NCBI GenBank assembly: GCA_007693955.1
Contig: RECR01000105.1
Coordinates: forward strand, 1-37,724
Direction: 5' to 3'
Length of the DNA: 37,724 nt
From: Gloeocapsa sp. DLM2.Bin57
GTDB lineage: Bacteria; Cyanobacteriota; Cyanobacteriia; Cyanobacteriales; Gloeocapsaceae
Both the position numbers and the translations under genes were made by a program. Positions 1-8,004 of this stretch are shown here, piece by piece; the stretch's first letter is position 1; each line of letters begins with the position of its first letter. The notes below the pieces were generated by a model. The model was not told where the DNA came from, searched no databases, and saw only the letters and a program-made list of their open reading frames with translations.

Positions 1-56
1 AGAAGAAAGGAAGAAAGGAAGAAAGGAAGAAAGGAATTCCGTTCCACCGTTCCACC
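1..56. repeat. Two short tandem repeats downstream of icd
   Basis: The window opens with about four copies of the octamer AAGAAAGG (1-35). After a GGAATTCC palindrome come two exact copies of GTTCCACC (41-48 and 49-56). The tract lies just past the icd stop codon, so it falls in or after the icd 3' untranslated region. Short tandem repeats between genes are common in cyanobacteria. No coding role is visible and the left edge is cut by the window. Confidence 0.8.
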
Positions 57-72
57 TAAAGCTTTGGAAGCC

Positions 73-1500
73 CTAGAAATAACTGATAATCCCTTCGGCG
101 AATTCAGAACATTTTAAAGGTTTCTCCACAGGAGGTTCCATCATACGAGCTAAGTCATAGGTAACCTGTCGGTTAGAAATCGCTGCACCAATACCCTTTT
201 TAATTAATTCTGCAGCTTCAATCCAACCCAAGAACTCTAACATCATCACTCCTGATAAAATCACCGAACCAGGATTAATTCTATCCAAGCCCGCGTGTTT
301 AGGAGCAGTACCGTGGGTAGCCTCAAAAATTGCGCAATTATCGCCAATATTCGCACCAGGACCCATACCTAAACCACCAACTAAAGCAGCAGCAGCATCA
401 GAGAGATAGTCACCGTTAAGGTTCATGGTAGCTAGGATAGAATATTCGTTAGGACGAGTTTGAATTTGTTGGAAGATACTATCAGCGATGCGATCGTTGA
501 CCATTACTTTATCCTTCCATTGACCATCACCATGGGTTGACCAAATACTCTCTAAAACCTTGGTTACTTCTTGACAAGCTTGTGCTTTTTTCTCATCGGT
601 AAGAGCATCATAACCTGGTTCAATTTGACGTGCGTTGTCTTCAACGCTTAAATCGGGATTTTTTTCTTGATTAGATAATATCCAGGATTCCCTCTCGGTA
701 ACGCAAACATCCCTGAATTCAGTTTGGGCTAATTCATAACCCCAATCTCGGAAAGCACCCTCTGTGTACTTCATTATATTACCTTTGTGTACTAGGGTAA
801 CCATTTGTTTAGATTTGGGTAACAATAAAGCGCGCTCGATCGCCCGACGGATTAAGCGTTGAGAGCCAGTTTTACTCACAGGTTTAATACCAATTCCCGA
901 ATCAAGACGAATCTGTTTTTTACCGTGTTCTGGTGTAGCGGGGATTAACTCTTCATTGAGTATTTTAATCAATTTGGCGGCGATTTCTGTTCCCTCGGCC
1001 CACTCAATCCCTAAGTAAATATCTTCGGTATTTTCTCGATAGATAATCACGTCGAGTTTTTCGGGATATTTATGGGGAGAAGGTGTACCAGTATAGTAAC
1101 AACAAGGACGAATACAAGCATACAGGTCAAAAATCTGACGTAAAGCTACATTTAATGACCTAATACCACCACCTACTGGAGTAGTTAGAGGTCCTTTAAT
1201 CGCTATACCATACTCTTTAATCGCTTTGAGGGTGTCTTCAGGTAAATATTGGTACGTTCCGTAAATCTCGCAAGCTTCATCCCCTGCATAAATTTTAAAC
1301 CAGTTAATTTTCCGTTCATCCCCGTAAGCTGCTTTCACCGCAGCGTCAATCACTCTTTCTGTAGCCGGCCAAATATCTACTCCTGTACCATCTCCACGAA
1401 TAAACGGAATAATCGGATCATTGGGGACAATGGGTAAACCATTCTCAAAAACTATTTGAGAACCTTCAGTAGGTGGGGTTAATTTGTCGTACATAATCAT
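73..1500 (-). CDS. icd: NADP-dependent isocitrate dehydrogenase
   Basis: Oxidative decarboxylation of isocitrate to 2-oxoglutarate with NADP+. In cyanobacteria this supplies the carbon skeleton for ammonium assimilation by GS-GOGAT. The 475-residue length matches cyanobacterial Icd. Visible landmarks are the N-terminal [14 protein letters not shown] segment, the substrate loop RSLNVALRQ (it contains the serine equivalent to the phosphorylated one in E. coli), [14 protein letters not shown], the metal and nucleotide region around [10 protein letters not shown], and [11 protein letters not shown] near the C-terminus. The ORF begins M-I-M-Y-D-K; many homologues begin at MY, so the second ATG at 1494 is an equally good start. 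It diverges from the next gene with only 29 bp between them, so the promoters must overlap. Confidence 0.97.
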   Translation of the reverse strand: MIMYDKLTPPTEGSQIVFENGLPIVPNDPIIPFIRGDGTGVDIWPATERVIDAAVKAAYGDERKINWFKIYAGDEACEIYGTYQYLPEDTLKAIKEYGIAIKGPLTTPVGGGIRSLNVALRQIFDLYACIRPCCYYTGTPSPHKYPEKLDVIIYRENTEDIYLGIEWAEGTEIAAKLIKILNEELIPATPEHGKKQIRLDSGIGIKPVSKTGSQRLIRRAIERALLLPKSKQMVTLVHKGNIMKYTEGAFRDWGYELAQTEFRDVCVTERESWILSNQEKNPDLSVEDNARQIEPGYDALTDEKKAQACQEVTKVLESIWSTHGDGQWKDKVMVNDRIADSIFQQIQTRPNEYSILATMNLNGDYLSDAAAALVGGLGMGPGANIGDNCAIFEATHGTAPKHAGLDRINPGSVILSGVMMLEFLGWIEAAELIKKGIGAAISNRQVTYDLARMMEPPVEKPLKCSEFAEGIISYF

Positions 1501-1529
1501 TTAAAATTTAATAGACTAGTAAAATATTA

Positions 1530-2039
1530 TTGCCTTATTTGGCTGTGTGCAAGAATACTAAGATTTATTCTCTCGAAACCCTGACAAGGGCGATCGCTCT
1601 TAATCCTGAACAATGGCGTCCTCTGGTGTTCACTAATGGCTGTTTTGACTTATTACACGTAGGTCATATTCGCTATCTCCAACAAGCTAAATCTCTGGGT
1701 CAAACTCTCGTTATTGGACTTAATAGCGATGAATCTGTAGCTAAACTCAAACCTGCTACCCCAGGCTTACCTAAACGCCCGATTATTCCCGAGGAACAAC
1801 GCGCAGAACTTCTGACCGCTTTAATTCCTGTGGATGGAGTAGTTATTTTTGCTGAAAGCACAGCCAATCAGGTAATTGCTACCCTCAAACCAGAAATTTA
1901 CGCTAAAGGAGGAGACTACAGTTTAGTTACTTTACCAGAAGCTCCTCTAGTGCAATCCTATGGGGGTAAAATTGAATTAATAGAAGTAGAAATCCCTACC
2001 TCTACCACCGACATTATTAAACGTATTTTAGCCTGTTAA
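1530..2039 (+). CDS. rfaE2: RfaE2-like nucleotidyltransferase (heptose-1-phosphate adenylyltransferase type)
   Basis: Small cytidylyltransferase-fold enzyme equivalent to the C-terminal half of HldE. That family activates D-glycero-beta-D-manno-heptose 1-phosphate to the ADP-sugar for lipopolysaccharide. The nucleotide-binding HxGH motif is HVGH at residues 43-46, within FTNGCFDLLHVGHIRYL. A YAKGGDY segment and a C-terminal PTSTTDIIKRI match the family. The kinase half is absent, so it would act as a separate subunit. The start is TTG at 1530; a GTG at 1545 is an alternative. It heads a plus-strand run with gun4, which starts 10 bp after its stop. Substrate specificity is inferred from the family. 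Confidence 0.85.
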   Translation: MPYLAVCKNTKIYSLETLTRAIALNPEQWRPLVFTNGCFDLLHVGHIRYLQQAKSLGQTLVIGLNSDESVAKLKPATPGLPKRPIIPEEQRAELLTALIPVDGVVIFAESTANQVIATLKPEIYAKGGDYSLVTLPEAPLVQSYGGKIELIEVEIPTSTTDIIKRILAC

Positions 2040-2049
2040 TTTATCATTC

Positions 2050-2730
2050 ATGAGCGATACAGAAACTTTGTCTTTTTTAACCGCATCGCCGAAAAAACAA
2101 CTAGAGTTGATCCCCGAACTGGTTAAGGATAGTTCTGGAGGATTAGCTATCCTAACAGAATTTTTACAAACTAATCAGCCTCTTGTTCCTAATCTAGTTA
2201 CTGCCAAAATTTACCAAGTTTTACACCAACTTCAAACCTCGGAAGCTCAACAATTACTAGATACCTATTTTCCCCAAGGATTTATACCCCTAACTTCAGA
2301 GCGCAATATCGATTATCAACCCCTCGCACAACTACTACTAGCCCAAAATTGGCAAGAGGCTGATACTCTGACTCGGGTTAAAATGTGTGAATTAGCTGGT
2401 GATGCTGCTATTGCTCGCAAATGGGTATATTTTACCGAGGTGCAACAGTTTCCTAGCAGCGATTTACAAACCCTTAATCAACTCTGGTACTTGTTTTCTG
2501 AGGGTAAGTTTGGTTTTGCTGTACAGAGAAAAATTTGGTTGGGGGTGGGTAAGGATTTTGATAAGCTTTGGCCTAAAATAGGTTGGAAAAATGGCAACGA
2601 ATGGACTCGTTATCCTAATGCTTTTACTTGGGATTTAAGCGCTCCGGTTGGTCATCTTCCTCTTTTAAATCAGATTCGTGGTGTTAGGGTAATTGCTTCT
2701 CTTTTTGCTCATCCGGCTTGGCTTGAATAA
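2050..2730 (+). CDS. gun4: GUN4 domain protein, porphyrin-binding activator of Mg-chelatase
   Basis: GUN4 binds protoporphyrin IX and Mg-protoporphyrin and stimulates Mg-chelatase at the branch point of chlorophyll synthesis. At 226 residues it has the cyanobacterial two-part form: an N-terminal helical bundle (about 1-80) and the GUN4 core (about 85-226). Core signatures are the NWQEADTLT helix, WTRYPNAFTWD and the aromatic-rich GHLPLLNQIRG stretch. It follows the rfaE2-like gene by 10 bp and precedes a TPR protein by 3 bp, so the three probably share a transcript. Some other GUN4-domain proteins are fusions with kinase or caspase domains; this is the stand-alone form, which supports the tetrapyrrole role. 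Confidence 0.93.
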   Translation: MSDTETLSFLTASPKKQLELIPELVKDSSGGLAILTEFLQTNQPLVPNLVTAKIYQVLHQLQTSEAQQLLDTYFPQGFIPLTSERNIDYQPLAQLLLAQNWQEADTLTRVKMCELAGDAAIARKWVYFTEVQQFPSSDLQTLNQLWYLFSEGKFGFAVQRKIWLGVGKDFDKLWPKIGWKNGNEWTRYPNAFTWDLSAPVGHLPLLNQIRGVRVIASLFAHPAWLE

Positions 2731-2733
2731 ATT

Positions 2734-3129
2734 ATGCCTAAAAAAACTGAATCTAAAAGCTCTTTAAAAAAAATTTTGGTATTAGTATTTGGTGTAGCTT
2801 TTGTTTCCTCTAGTGTTTTATTTATCGTTAGATTGTTGACTAATCCTGTCGAAAATTCACCTGTACCTGAGCAAACTCAAACACTTAGTGAACATCTTAA
2901 GTCTCAAGAAGAAGGTTATTTAATCGTGTTAGAACGTGAACCTGATAATACTTCTGCTTTACAAGGATTAGTTGATATTCGTATCCAGTTAAATGATTTA
3001 GAGGGGACGATCGCCCCTCTCGAAAAACTAATTAGCATCTATCCCGATGATGAAAACCTTAAGTTACTTCTTGCTACTGTTCAACAAGAATTAGCTAATC
3101 AGCAACAAAATCAAACAAACCCCGACTAA
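2734..3129 (+). CDS. Membrane-anchored TPR-like protein
   Basis: 131 residues. The N-terminus is a lysine-rich cytoplasmic stretch followed by one hydrophobic helix at about 13-35, then an acidic and proline-containing linker. Residues 50-118 form two to three degenerate TPR helices, with LEREPDNTSALQGLVDIRI and LISIYPDDENLKLLLATVQQ typical of the repeat. This suggests a single-pass thylakoid- or plasma-membrane protein with a soluble protein-protein interaction domain. It starts 3 bp after gun4, so it is probably translationally coupled to it. A link to chlorophyll synthesis is suggested only by that position. Confidence 0.7.
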   Translation: MPKKTESKSSLKKILVLVFGVAFVSSSVLFIVRLLTNPVENSPVPEQTQTLSEHLKSQEEGYLIVLEREPDNTSALQGLVDIRIQLNDLEGTIAPLEKLISIYPDDENLKLLLATVQQELANQQQNQTNPD

Positions 3130-3132
3130 AGA

Positions 3133-3414
3133 TTATGTCCAACCTATAACTTGATTACCAATTTTAAAAGTTATTGAGTTAGCTAGACCTAAATGTTTAG
3201 CAGCAGCTAAGATTAGATTACCCTCATTCTTGGTTTCTGCTAATTCACTCGGACAAGCTTGAAAATCTAGACAAACAACCGTAGAACATCCCCAAGGTTC
3301 TCGAAATACCCGACAGTCTTGGGGAATACACATAGCTAAAGTACGAAATCTCTGTATTGCTACCTTCTCAAAATTTTGACTGGTGCAGTTGGAAAAGGAT
3401 TGGCGATCGAGCAC
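3133..3414 (-). CDS. Small cysteine-containing hypothetical protein
   Basis: 93 residues, no family recognised with confidence. It has cysteines in CIPQDCRVF, WGCSTVVCLDF and QACPSE, that is five within about 30 residues, plus one near the N-terminus. The WGCSTVVCLDFQACP stretch and the hydrophobic end ITFKIGNQVIGWT look like a folded conserved protein rather than chance. It converges on the TPR gene with a 3-bp gap. The start used here (ATG at 3414) gives the longest form; a shorter start at the internal Met (residue 28) cannot be excluded. Confidence 0.55.
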   Translation of the reverse strand: MLDRQSFSNCTSQNFEKVAIQRFRTLAMCIPQDCRVFREPWGCSTVVCLDFQACPSELAETKNEGNLILAAAKHLGLANSITFKIGNQVIGWT

Positions 3415-3488
3415 TGGGAACTCCTGTCTATTGCCGACAATTCTAGATTAACAGTAGATACCTAGACAATTCTGTTAATTTAGACAAT

Positions 3489-3518
3489 TTGATACAATTA
3501 ATCTCAAAAGCTTAAAAT
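3489..3518 (+). promoter_or_regulatory. Candidate sigma-70-type promoter for the DUF1815 gene
   Basis: TTGATA at 3489-3494 and TAAAAT at 3513-3518 are separated by 18 bp and lie 58 bp upstream of the well-supported ATG at 3576. The TAGACAATT sequence occurs twice just upstream, about 18 bp apart, which could be a binding site. The call rests on consensus match only. Confidence 0.35.
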
Positions 3519-3575
3519 AGTATTAAAATAGATAGAATGTGATTAAAGTTGTGGTGTGTTGTTTGGAGGTACACT

Positions 3576-3923
3576 ATGTTTAAACGTTTGGCACAACAAC
3601 ACCGAGACTTCGTCAAAGACTTGGTGATGAATCTTCAAGCTTTGGCGATTGTATTGGAAAACAGAGGTTATTTAGCTTCCTGTTATACCTGTGGTGATCA
3701 AATGAATAGCGCTTCCTTTATGGTGAGTCTAGAAGCTGGTCATCTGATTCGCTTTTTAGTCTCTGACTATGGTATAACCTGGACAGAGATGCGAGATGAA
3801 CGAGAATTAATGAAGTTAGAAGGTGCAGAAGCAATTAACCAATTGCAAGGCTTAACTGATATCGTTAAATATATTCCTAGTCAAAATACTAACAACTCTC
3901 CCAAAATGCCCTTAATTAGGTAA
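3576..3923 (+). CDS. DUF1815 family protein
   Basis: Cyanobacterial protein of unknown function. A longer ORF opens upstream at 3549, but the ATG at 3576 has a strong Shine-Dalgarno sequence, GGAGGT, six bases before it, and MFKRLAQQHRDFVKDL is the usual family N-terminus. This gives 115 residues. The family core is intact: LVMNLQALAIVLENRGYLAS, CYTCGDQMNSASFMVSL and RFLVSDYGITWTEMRDE. The CYTC pair could bind metal or form a disulfide. The last 15 or so residues look unstructured. It appears to be a single-gene unit, followed by a hairpin terminator. Confidence 0.85.
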   Translation: MFKRLAQQHRDFVKDLVMNLQALAIVLENRGYLASCYTCGDQMNSASFMVSLEAGHLIRFLVSDYGITWTEMRDERELMKLEGAEAINQLQGLTDIVKYIPSQNTNNSPKMPLIR

Positions 3924-3930
3924 GATTAAT

Positions 3931-3958
3931 TGGGTTGTTAAATCAACCCAAACATTTT
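3931..3958 (+). terminator. Hairpin terminator after the DUF1815 gene
   Basis: TGGGTTG (3931-3937) pairs perfectly with CAACCCA (3944-3950) across a 6-nt loop, followed by AACATTTTAT. The stem begins 7 bp after the DUF1815 stop codon. The T-tract is short, so termination strength is uncertain. Confidence 0.5.
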
Positions 3959-3960
3959 AT

Positions 3961-3989
3961 CTATAGCAACCAATAATTGGTTACTATAG
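3961..3989. promoter_or_regulatory. Long inverted repeat before the cysteine desulfurase gene
   Basis: CTATAG at 3961-3966 and 3984-3989 bracket AACCAAT (3968-3974) and ATTGGTT (3975-3982, one-base offset), giving a nearly perfect palindrome of 29 bp. It ends 28 bp before the next ATG. It could be an operator or a 5'-leader hairpin of the desulfurase gene, or a second part of the upstream terminator. Confidence 0.4.
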
Positions 3990-4017
3990 TGATGATTAAG
4001 CTATTTAGACTCAAGTA

Positions 4018-5184
4018 ATGTCCTTTCGACCAATTTATTTAGATTGTCATGCTACTACACCCGTAGATAAAAGGGTACTAGAGGCGATGTTACCCTATTT
4101 TACAGAACATTTTGGCAACCCCGCTAGCGTTGCTCATGCTTATGGTTGGACAGCAGAAGCAGCAGTAACAGAAGCAAGAAATACGATCGCTCAAGCTATT
4201 AACGCCACAGCTACAGAAATTATCTTTACTAGTGGAGCGACAGAAGCTAATAATCTAGCTATTAAGGGAGTAGCAGAAGCTTACTATCAACAGGGACGTC
4301 ATCTAATCACTATAGAAACAGAACATAAAGCGATTTTAGATCCCTGTCGTTATCTAGAGACTCTCGGTTTTAGCGTTACCTATCTCAAAGTAGGACAAGA
4401 TGGTTTAATTGATTTAGCCGAGTTAGAAGCAGCGATTAAACCTGAAACAATTATGGTATCGGTAATGGCGGCTAATAACGAAATAGGCGTATTAATGCCT
4501 TTAGCTGCCATCGGTAGTATATGCAGAAAACATAAAGTATTATTTCATACAGACGCAGCTCAAGCTATTGGCAAAATTCCCCTAGACGTAGAAGCTATGA
4601 ATATAGACTTGATGTCTTTAACAGCACATAAAATCTATGGACCAAAAGGAACAGGTGCTCTCTATGTGCGTCGTCGTAATCCTAGAGTGAATATTGCTTC
4701 CCAAATCCAGGGAGGAGGACAAGAAAGAGGAATGCGATCGGGAACTCTCTACCCTCCCCAAATCGTGGGTTTTGCTAAAGCAGTAGCAATCGCACAACAA
4801 GAGCAAGAAACAGAAACAACCAGATTATTAGACTTAAGAGAGCAATTATGGCAAAAACTCTCTTGTTTAGGGGGTATTCATCTCAATGGTCATCCTAGTC
4901 AAAGATTACCAGGTAACCTGAATATTAGTATAGAGGGTGTAGATGGTGCAGCGTTGTTACTAGGATTACAATCAAGGGTAGCTCTCTCTTCGGGATCAGC
5001 TTGTTCCTCTCAATCTGTTGCTCCTTCATACGTACTTAAAGCTTTAGGACGTAGTGACTCTCTAGCTTATGCTTCCCTGAGATTTGGGATTGGACGTTTT
5101 AACACCCAAACGGATATAGAGCAAGCAGCAGATTACGTTAGAGAAACGGTACAATCTCTCAGGAAAGCCGCAGTTAGATGTTAA
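4018..5184 (+). CDS. Cysteine desulfurase, IscS/NifS type
   Basis: PLP enzyme that takes sulfur from cysteine as an enzyme-bound persulfide and passes it to Fe-S cluster or thiocofactor assembly. 388 residues, full length. PLP-binding landmarks are HATTPVDKRV at the N-terminus, TSGATEANNLA (about 71-81), FHTDAAQAIG (about 176-185) and the Schiff-base lysine K205 in TAHKIYGPKG. The catalytic cysteine is C329 in SSGSACSSQS, on the long mobile loop of group I (IscS/NifS-like) enzymes. No iscU, sufE or nif gene is adjacent, so the pathway cannot be assigned from context. Its stop codon overlaps that of the convergent gene (TTAA, 5181-5184). Confidence 0.93.
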   Translation: MSFRPIYLDCHATTPVDKRVLEAMLPYFTEHFGNPASVAHAYGWTAEAAVTEARNTIAQAINATATEIIFTSGATEANNLAIKGVAEAYYQQGRHLITIETEHKAILDPCRYLETLGFSVTYLKVGQDGLIDLAELEAAIKPETIMVSVMAANNEIGVLMPLAAIGSICRKHKVLFHTDAAQAIGKIPLDVEAMNIDLMSLTAHKIYGPKGTGALYVRRRNPRVNIASQIQGGGQERGMRSGTLYPPQIVGFAKAVAIAQQEQETETTRLLDLREQLWQKLSCLGGIHLNGHPSQRLPGNLNISIEGVDGAALLLGLQSRVALSSGSACSSQSVAPSYVLKALGRSDSLAYASLRFGIGRFNTQTDIEQAADYVRETVQSLRKAAVRC

Positions 5185-6332
5185 CCTAATTTTTGTTTCT
5201 GTTTAGGAGAATTACGAATTTCTTGAGCAATTAAGTAAATCTCCCGCCATTTTTTGAGGAGCTTACTTTCAGATAAATTAAGCTCCTTGGCTACATTTTC
5301 TCTAGTTAAACCTATTTTAAGTTTATCAATTACTAAGCGTTGTTCTTGGTTAAGTTTTTGTTCATAAAAAGTTTCCCATTGTCTTTTATTTAACCCTAAA
5401 TTATGCTCTTGTAAAGAAACTTCTAACCATTCTTCCACTAATTCTGGTTTATTTTTGATCACAAAATTATGAGCATGATAGATAACTTTTTCACGTAATT
5501 CCGAAGTTTTTTTAGGAGATAAAGTTAAGGATTTAGCCATCATTTCGGGAGATAAACCCTGAAGATAGAGAGTTAACCAATCCACAGCTATTGAGCCTAT
5601 TTTTTCTTGTAAATAAGTACTTAATTCTTGTGTTACTAAGACTCGAAGAACTTTAATTTCTTCCCATTGTGTTTGTTCTTGATAAATTTCTTGACTAAAA
5701 TTATCGCTTAAATGTCTAACAGAATTATCCTCAGTTTTAGTCTCTTCAGAAACCACAACAATTAATTCTTGAGTAGAAATGTTAGTGATACCTGATCTAG
5801 CTTCACGTTTAAGGAAATTAATAAAACGACGAGCAATTAAAGGTTCATTAGCAATAGGACGTAAACAATATTCTTCTATAGTAGCTAATAATAAACTATT
5901 ACGTAGATTCTCATCTAGGGTACATTCGCTAATCCAATAGAGTTGTTTTTCGAGATATTTATCACTTTTTAACATCTCCATGATTATTTCTTGAATAATA
6001 TCGATGACGGTAGCTGCGCGATCACGACTTGTATCTATCCAAACCCTAATTCTTTGATTGACAATAGGCACAGAACTTAAACGAGTCATTAATCTGTTAT
6101 AAGCTACATTAGAGGTAATATTTAAATATCTTTTGCGTAAAATATTGTAGCGGAATTCTAAACCTTGAGTAGCGATCGCCCTGGCTTGGGAATCTAATTG
6201 ATTAAATCTATTGGGGGAATCTCCTAACAACCAATTAATGATGCTTTGACGTTTGTTAATAGGGAAACTAGGATAGTCACTAAATAAGCGCTCTGACCAC
6301 TTATTTCTTAACTCATCTAGGGCTGTTGTCAT
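5181..6332 (-). CDS. HetZ-related protein
   Basis: 383 residues, predominantly helical, soluble. The sequence resembles the cyanobacterial HetZ-related group (HetZ-related protein 2 in my recollection), relatives of the heterocyst regulator HetZ that also occur in non-heterocystous species. Supporting stretches are SRDRAATVIDIIQEIIMEML, EEYCLRPIANEPLIARRFIN and VDWLTLYLQGLSPEMMAKSL. The C-terminal third has two helix-turn-helix-like segments (around LSPEMMAKSLTLSPKKTSEL and LTRENVAKELNLSESKLLK), consistent with DNA binding as in sigma-70 region 4-like folds. It diverges from dapB by 42 bp. Family assignment comes from memory of the pattern, not a search; the DNA-binding role is inferred. Confidence 0.65.
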   Translation of the reverse strand: MTTALDELRNKWSERLFSDYPSFPINKRQSIINWLLGDSPNRFNQLDSQARAIATQGLEFRYNILRKRYLNITSNVAYNRLMTRLSSVPIVNQRIRVWIDTSRDRAATVIDIIQEIIMEMLKSDKYLEKQLYWISECTLDENLRNSLLLATIEEYCLRPIANEPLIARRFINFLKREARSGITNISTQELIVVVSEETKTEDNSVRHLSDNFSQEIYQEQTQWEEIKVLRVLVTQELSTYLQEKIGSIAVDWLTLYLQGLSPEMMAKSLTLSPKKTSELREKVIYHAHNFVIKNKPELVEEWLEVSLQEHNLGLNKRQWETFYEQKLNQEQRLVIDKLKIGLTRENVAKELNLSESKLLKKWREIYLIAQEIRNSPKQKQKLG

Positions 6333-6374
6333 AAGCTAAGCTAATAGATGTTATTAATAGACTAACATAACTAA

Positions 6375-7199
6375 ATGGACAATAACCAAAAAATACCGGT
6401 AGTAATCAACGGTGCCGCAGGTAAAATGGGACGAGAAGTAATCAAAGCCGTCTCTAAGTGCGAAGATATGATGATTGTAGGAGCGGTAGATCGTCATCCT
6501 GGACTTTTAGGTCAAGACGCGGGAGAAGTAGCAGGTTGTGGAGCGATTGAAGTACCCATACTCAACGATTTACAAAGCGTGTTGGTTTTAGCCACACAAT
6601 CAACAATTCAGGGAGTAATGGTAGATTTTACCCATCCCGATAGTATTTATGAGAATGTCCGTTGTGCGATCGCCTATGGAGTACGTCCCGTAGTAGGTAC
6701 AACAGGATTAAGTGCAGCACAAATCGAAGATTTAGCCGAATTTGCCGATAAAGCTAGCACAGGAGCGTTAATTATCCCCAATTTTTCCATTGGTATGGTA
6801 TTATTACAACAGGCCGCCTTACAAGCAGCCCAATACTTTGACCATGTAGAAATCATCGAACTGCATCATAATCAAAAAGCAGACGCACCTAGTGGCACAG
6901 CGATTAAAACCGCGGAAATGCTGACAGGAATAGATAAAGAATATAATTCACCCCTAGTTCAAGAAACAGAAACTCTCACTGGTGCTAGAGGAGGAAAATT
7001 TAAAGACATACCTATTCACAGTATCAGATTACCAGGTTTAATCGCTCACCAAGAGGTGATCTTTGGCTCACCAGGTCAAATTTACACCCTACGTCACGAT
7101 ACTAGCGATCGCTCTTGTTATATGCCTGGTGTAATCTTAGCGATTCGTAAAGTTACCGAACTCAAATCACTCATCTACGGTTTAGAAAAAATCCTCTAA
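6375..7199 (+). CDS. dapB: 4-hydroxy-tetrahydrodipicolinate reductase
   Basis: Second committed step of the lysine/diaminopimelate pathway, using NAD(P)H. It supplies DAP for peptidoglycan. 274 residues, full length. The N-terminal Rossmann glycine motif is [12 protein letters not shown] (residues 11-22). The substrate-binding signature is [15 protein letters not shown], with the catalytic His pair and Lys, and the C-terminal part carries the [13 protein letters not shown] strand of the family. A membrane protein starts 5 bp after its stop, suggesting co-transcription. Confidence 0.96.
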   Translation: MDNNQKIPVVINGAAGKMGREVIKAVSKCEDMMIVGAVDRHPGLLGQDAGEVAGCGAIEVPILNDLQSVLVLATQSTIQGVMVDFTHPDSIYENVRCAIAYGVRPVVGTTGLSAAQIEDLAEFADKASTGALIIPNFSIGMVLLQQAALQAAQYFDHVEIIELHHNQKADAPSGTAIKTAEMLTGIDKEYNSPLVQETETLTGARGGKFKDIPIHSIRLPGLIAHQEVIFGSPGQIYTLRHDTSDRSCYMPGVILAIRKVTELKSLIYGLEKIL

Positions 7200-7204
7200 T
7201 TGAG

Positions 7205-7873
7205 ATGTTAATTCCCCTGACTCGCGCGACTTTTGAAGAGATTATCCCTTTAATTGCCACAGGTCCTCAATACCTCTATTATTCTGGTCAATGGCAAAAA
7301 ATACTCAAACAGTTACTAATTTCTCTGGTTGGGGTAGTAACCATTTGGTTGGTATTTAAATTATTTGGTCATGCAGCCGATGGTATTAGTCTAGTCTTAA
7401 GAATCATTGCAGGGTTATACTGGCTCTGGGGACCTGTATATTTAGCGAGTATGCGCAATCAAAGCTATCGTCGCTATCCCTACAGTGGTTTTCTGCGAGC
7501 TAGAATCGTAGATGTTTATATTACCGAAGAACTGATTAGAGAAGAGCAAAGCGTTAACCAAAGGGGAGAATTAGTCATCATTGAGAATAAAGAAAAAAGA
7601 ATCAATCTAGAAATAGAAGATGAAACAGGATTTTTTGCTCAAACCCAAGCACCGCTTAAGCGCATACACAAAGTCATCAAACCAGGTCAAATCGCCGAAT
7701 GTCTGGTACTCTCTAAACAACCCAATCTAGCTATTATTGATAAAACTACTGATATCTATATTCCCCAACACAATCTCTGGATTGGTGATTACCCTTATCT
7801 GCGCAGAGATATCTTTAAACAAGTCAGTCAATCTTTAACTAGAAGTAAGACTCAACGTCGTTCTAGATATTAG
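7205..7873 (+). CDS. Conserved cyanobacterial membrane protein, function unknown
   Basis: 222 residues. Two hydrophobic segments at about 37-55 and 62-82 form a hairpin in the membrane. The rest (about 100-222) is a charged soluble domain with a beta-rich pattern (RIVDVYITEELIREE, KTTDIYIPQHNLWIGDYPYL). Similar proteins are sometimes labelled phosphate ABC transporter permease in databases, but no permease signature or partner ABC gene is visible here, so I do not use that name. It follows dapB by 5 bp. Confidence 0.7.
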   Translation: MLIPLTRATFEEIIPLIATGPQYLYYSGQWQKILKQLLISLVGVVTIWLVFKLFGHAADGISLVLRIIAGLYWLWGPVYLASMRNQSYRRYPYSGFLRARIVDVYITEELIREEQSVNQRGELVIIENKEKRINLEIEDETGFFAQTQAPLKRIHKVIKPGQIAECLVLSKQPNLAIIDKTTDIYIPQHNLWIGDYPYLRRDIFKQVSQSLTRSKTQRRSRY

Positions 7874-8004
7874 CTTATTGTATGTCAGAAAAGAAATAAA
7901 TAAACTGCTACTCCATAGTGACAGGGAACATTACTACAATTAGCCAAGGAATTCCGATTGAGGTTTTGATGTTAGAATAATCCAGACAACCTTACTCTAG
8001 ACTT

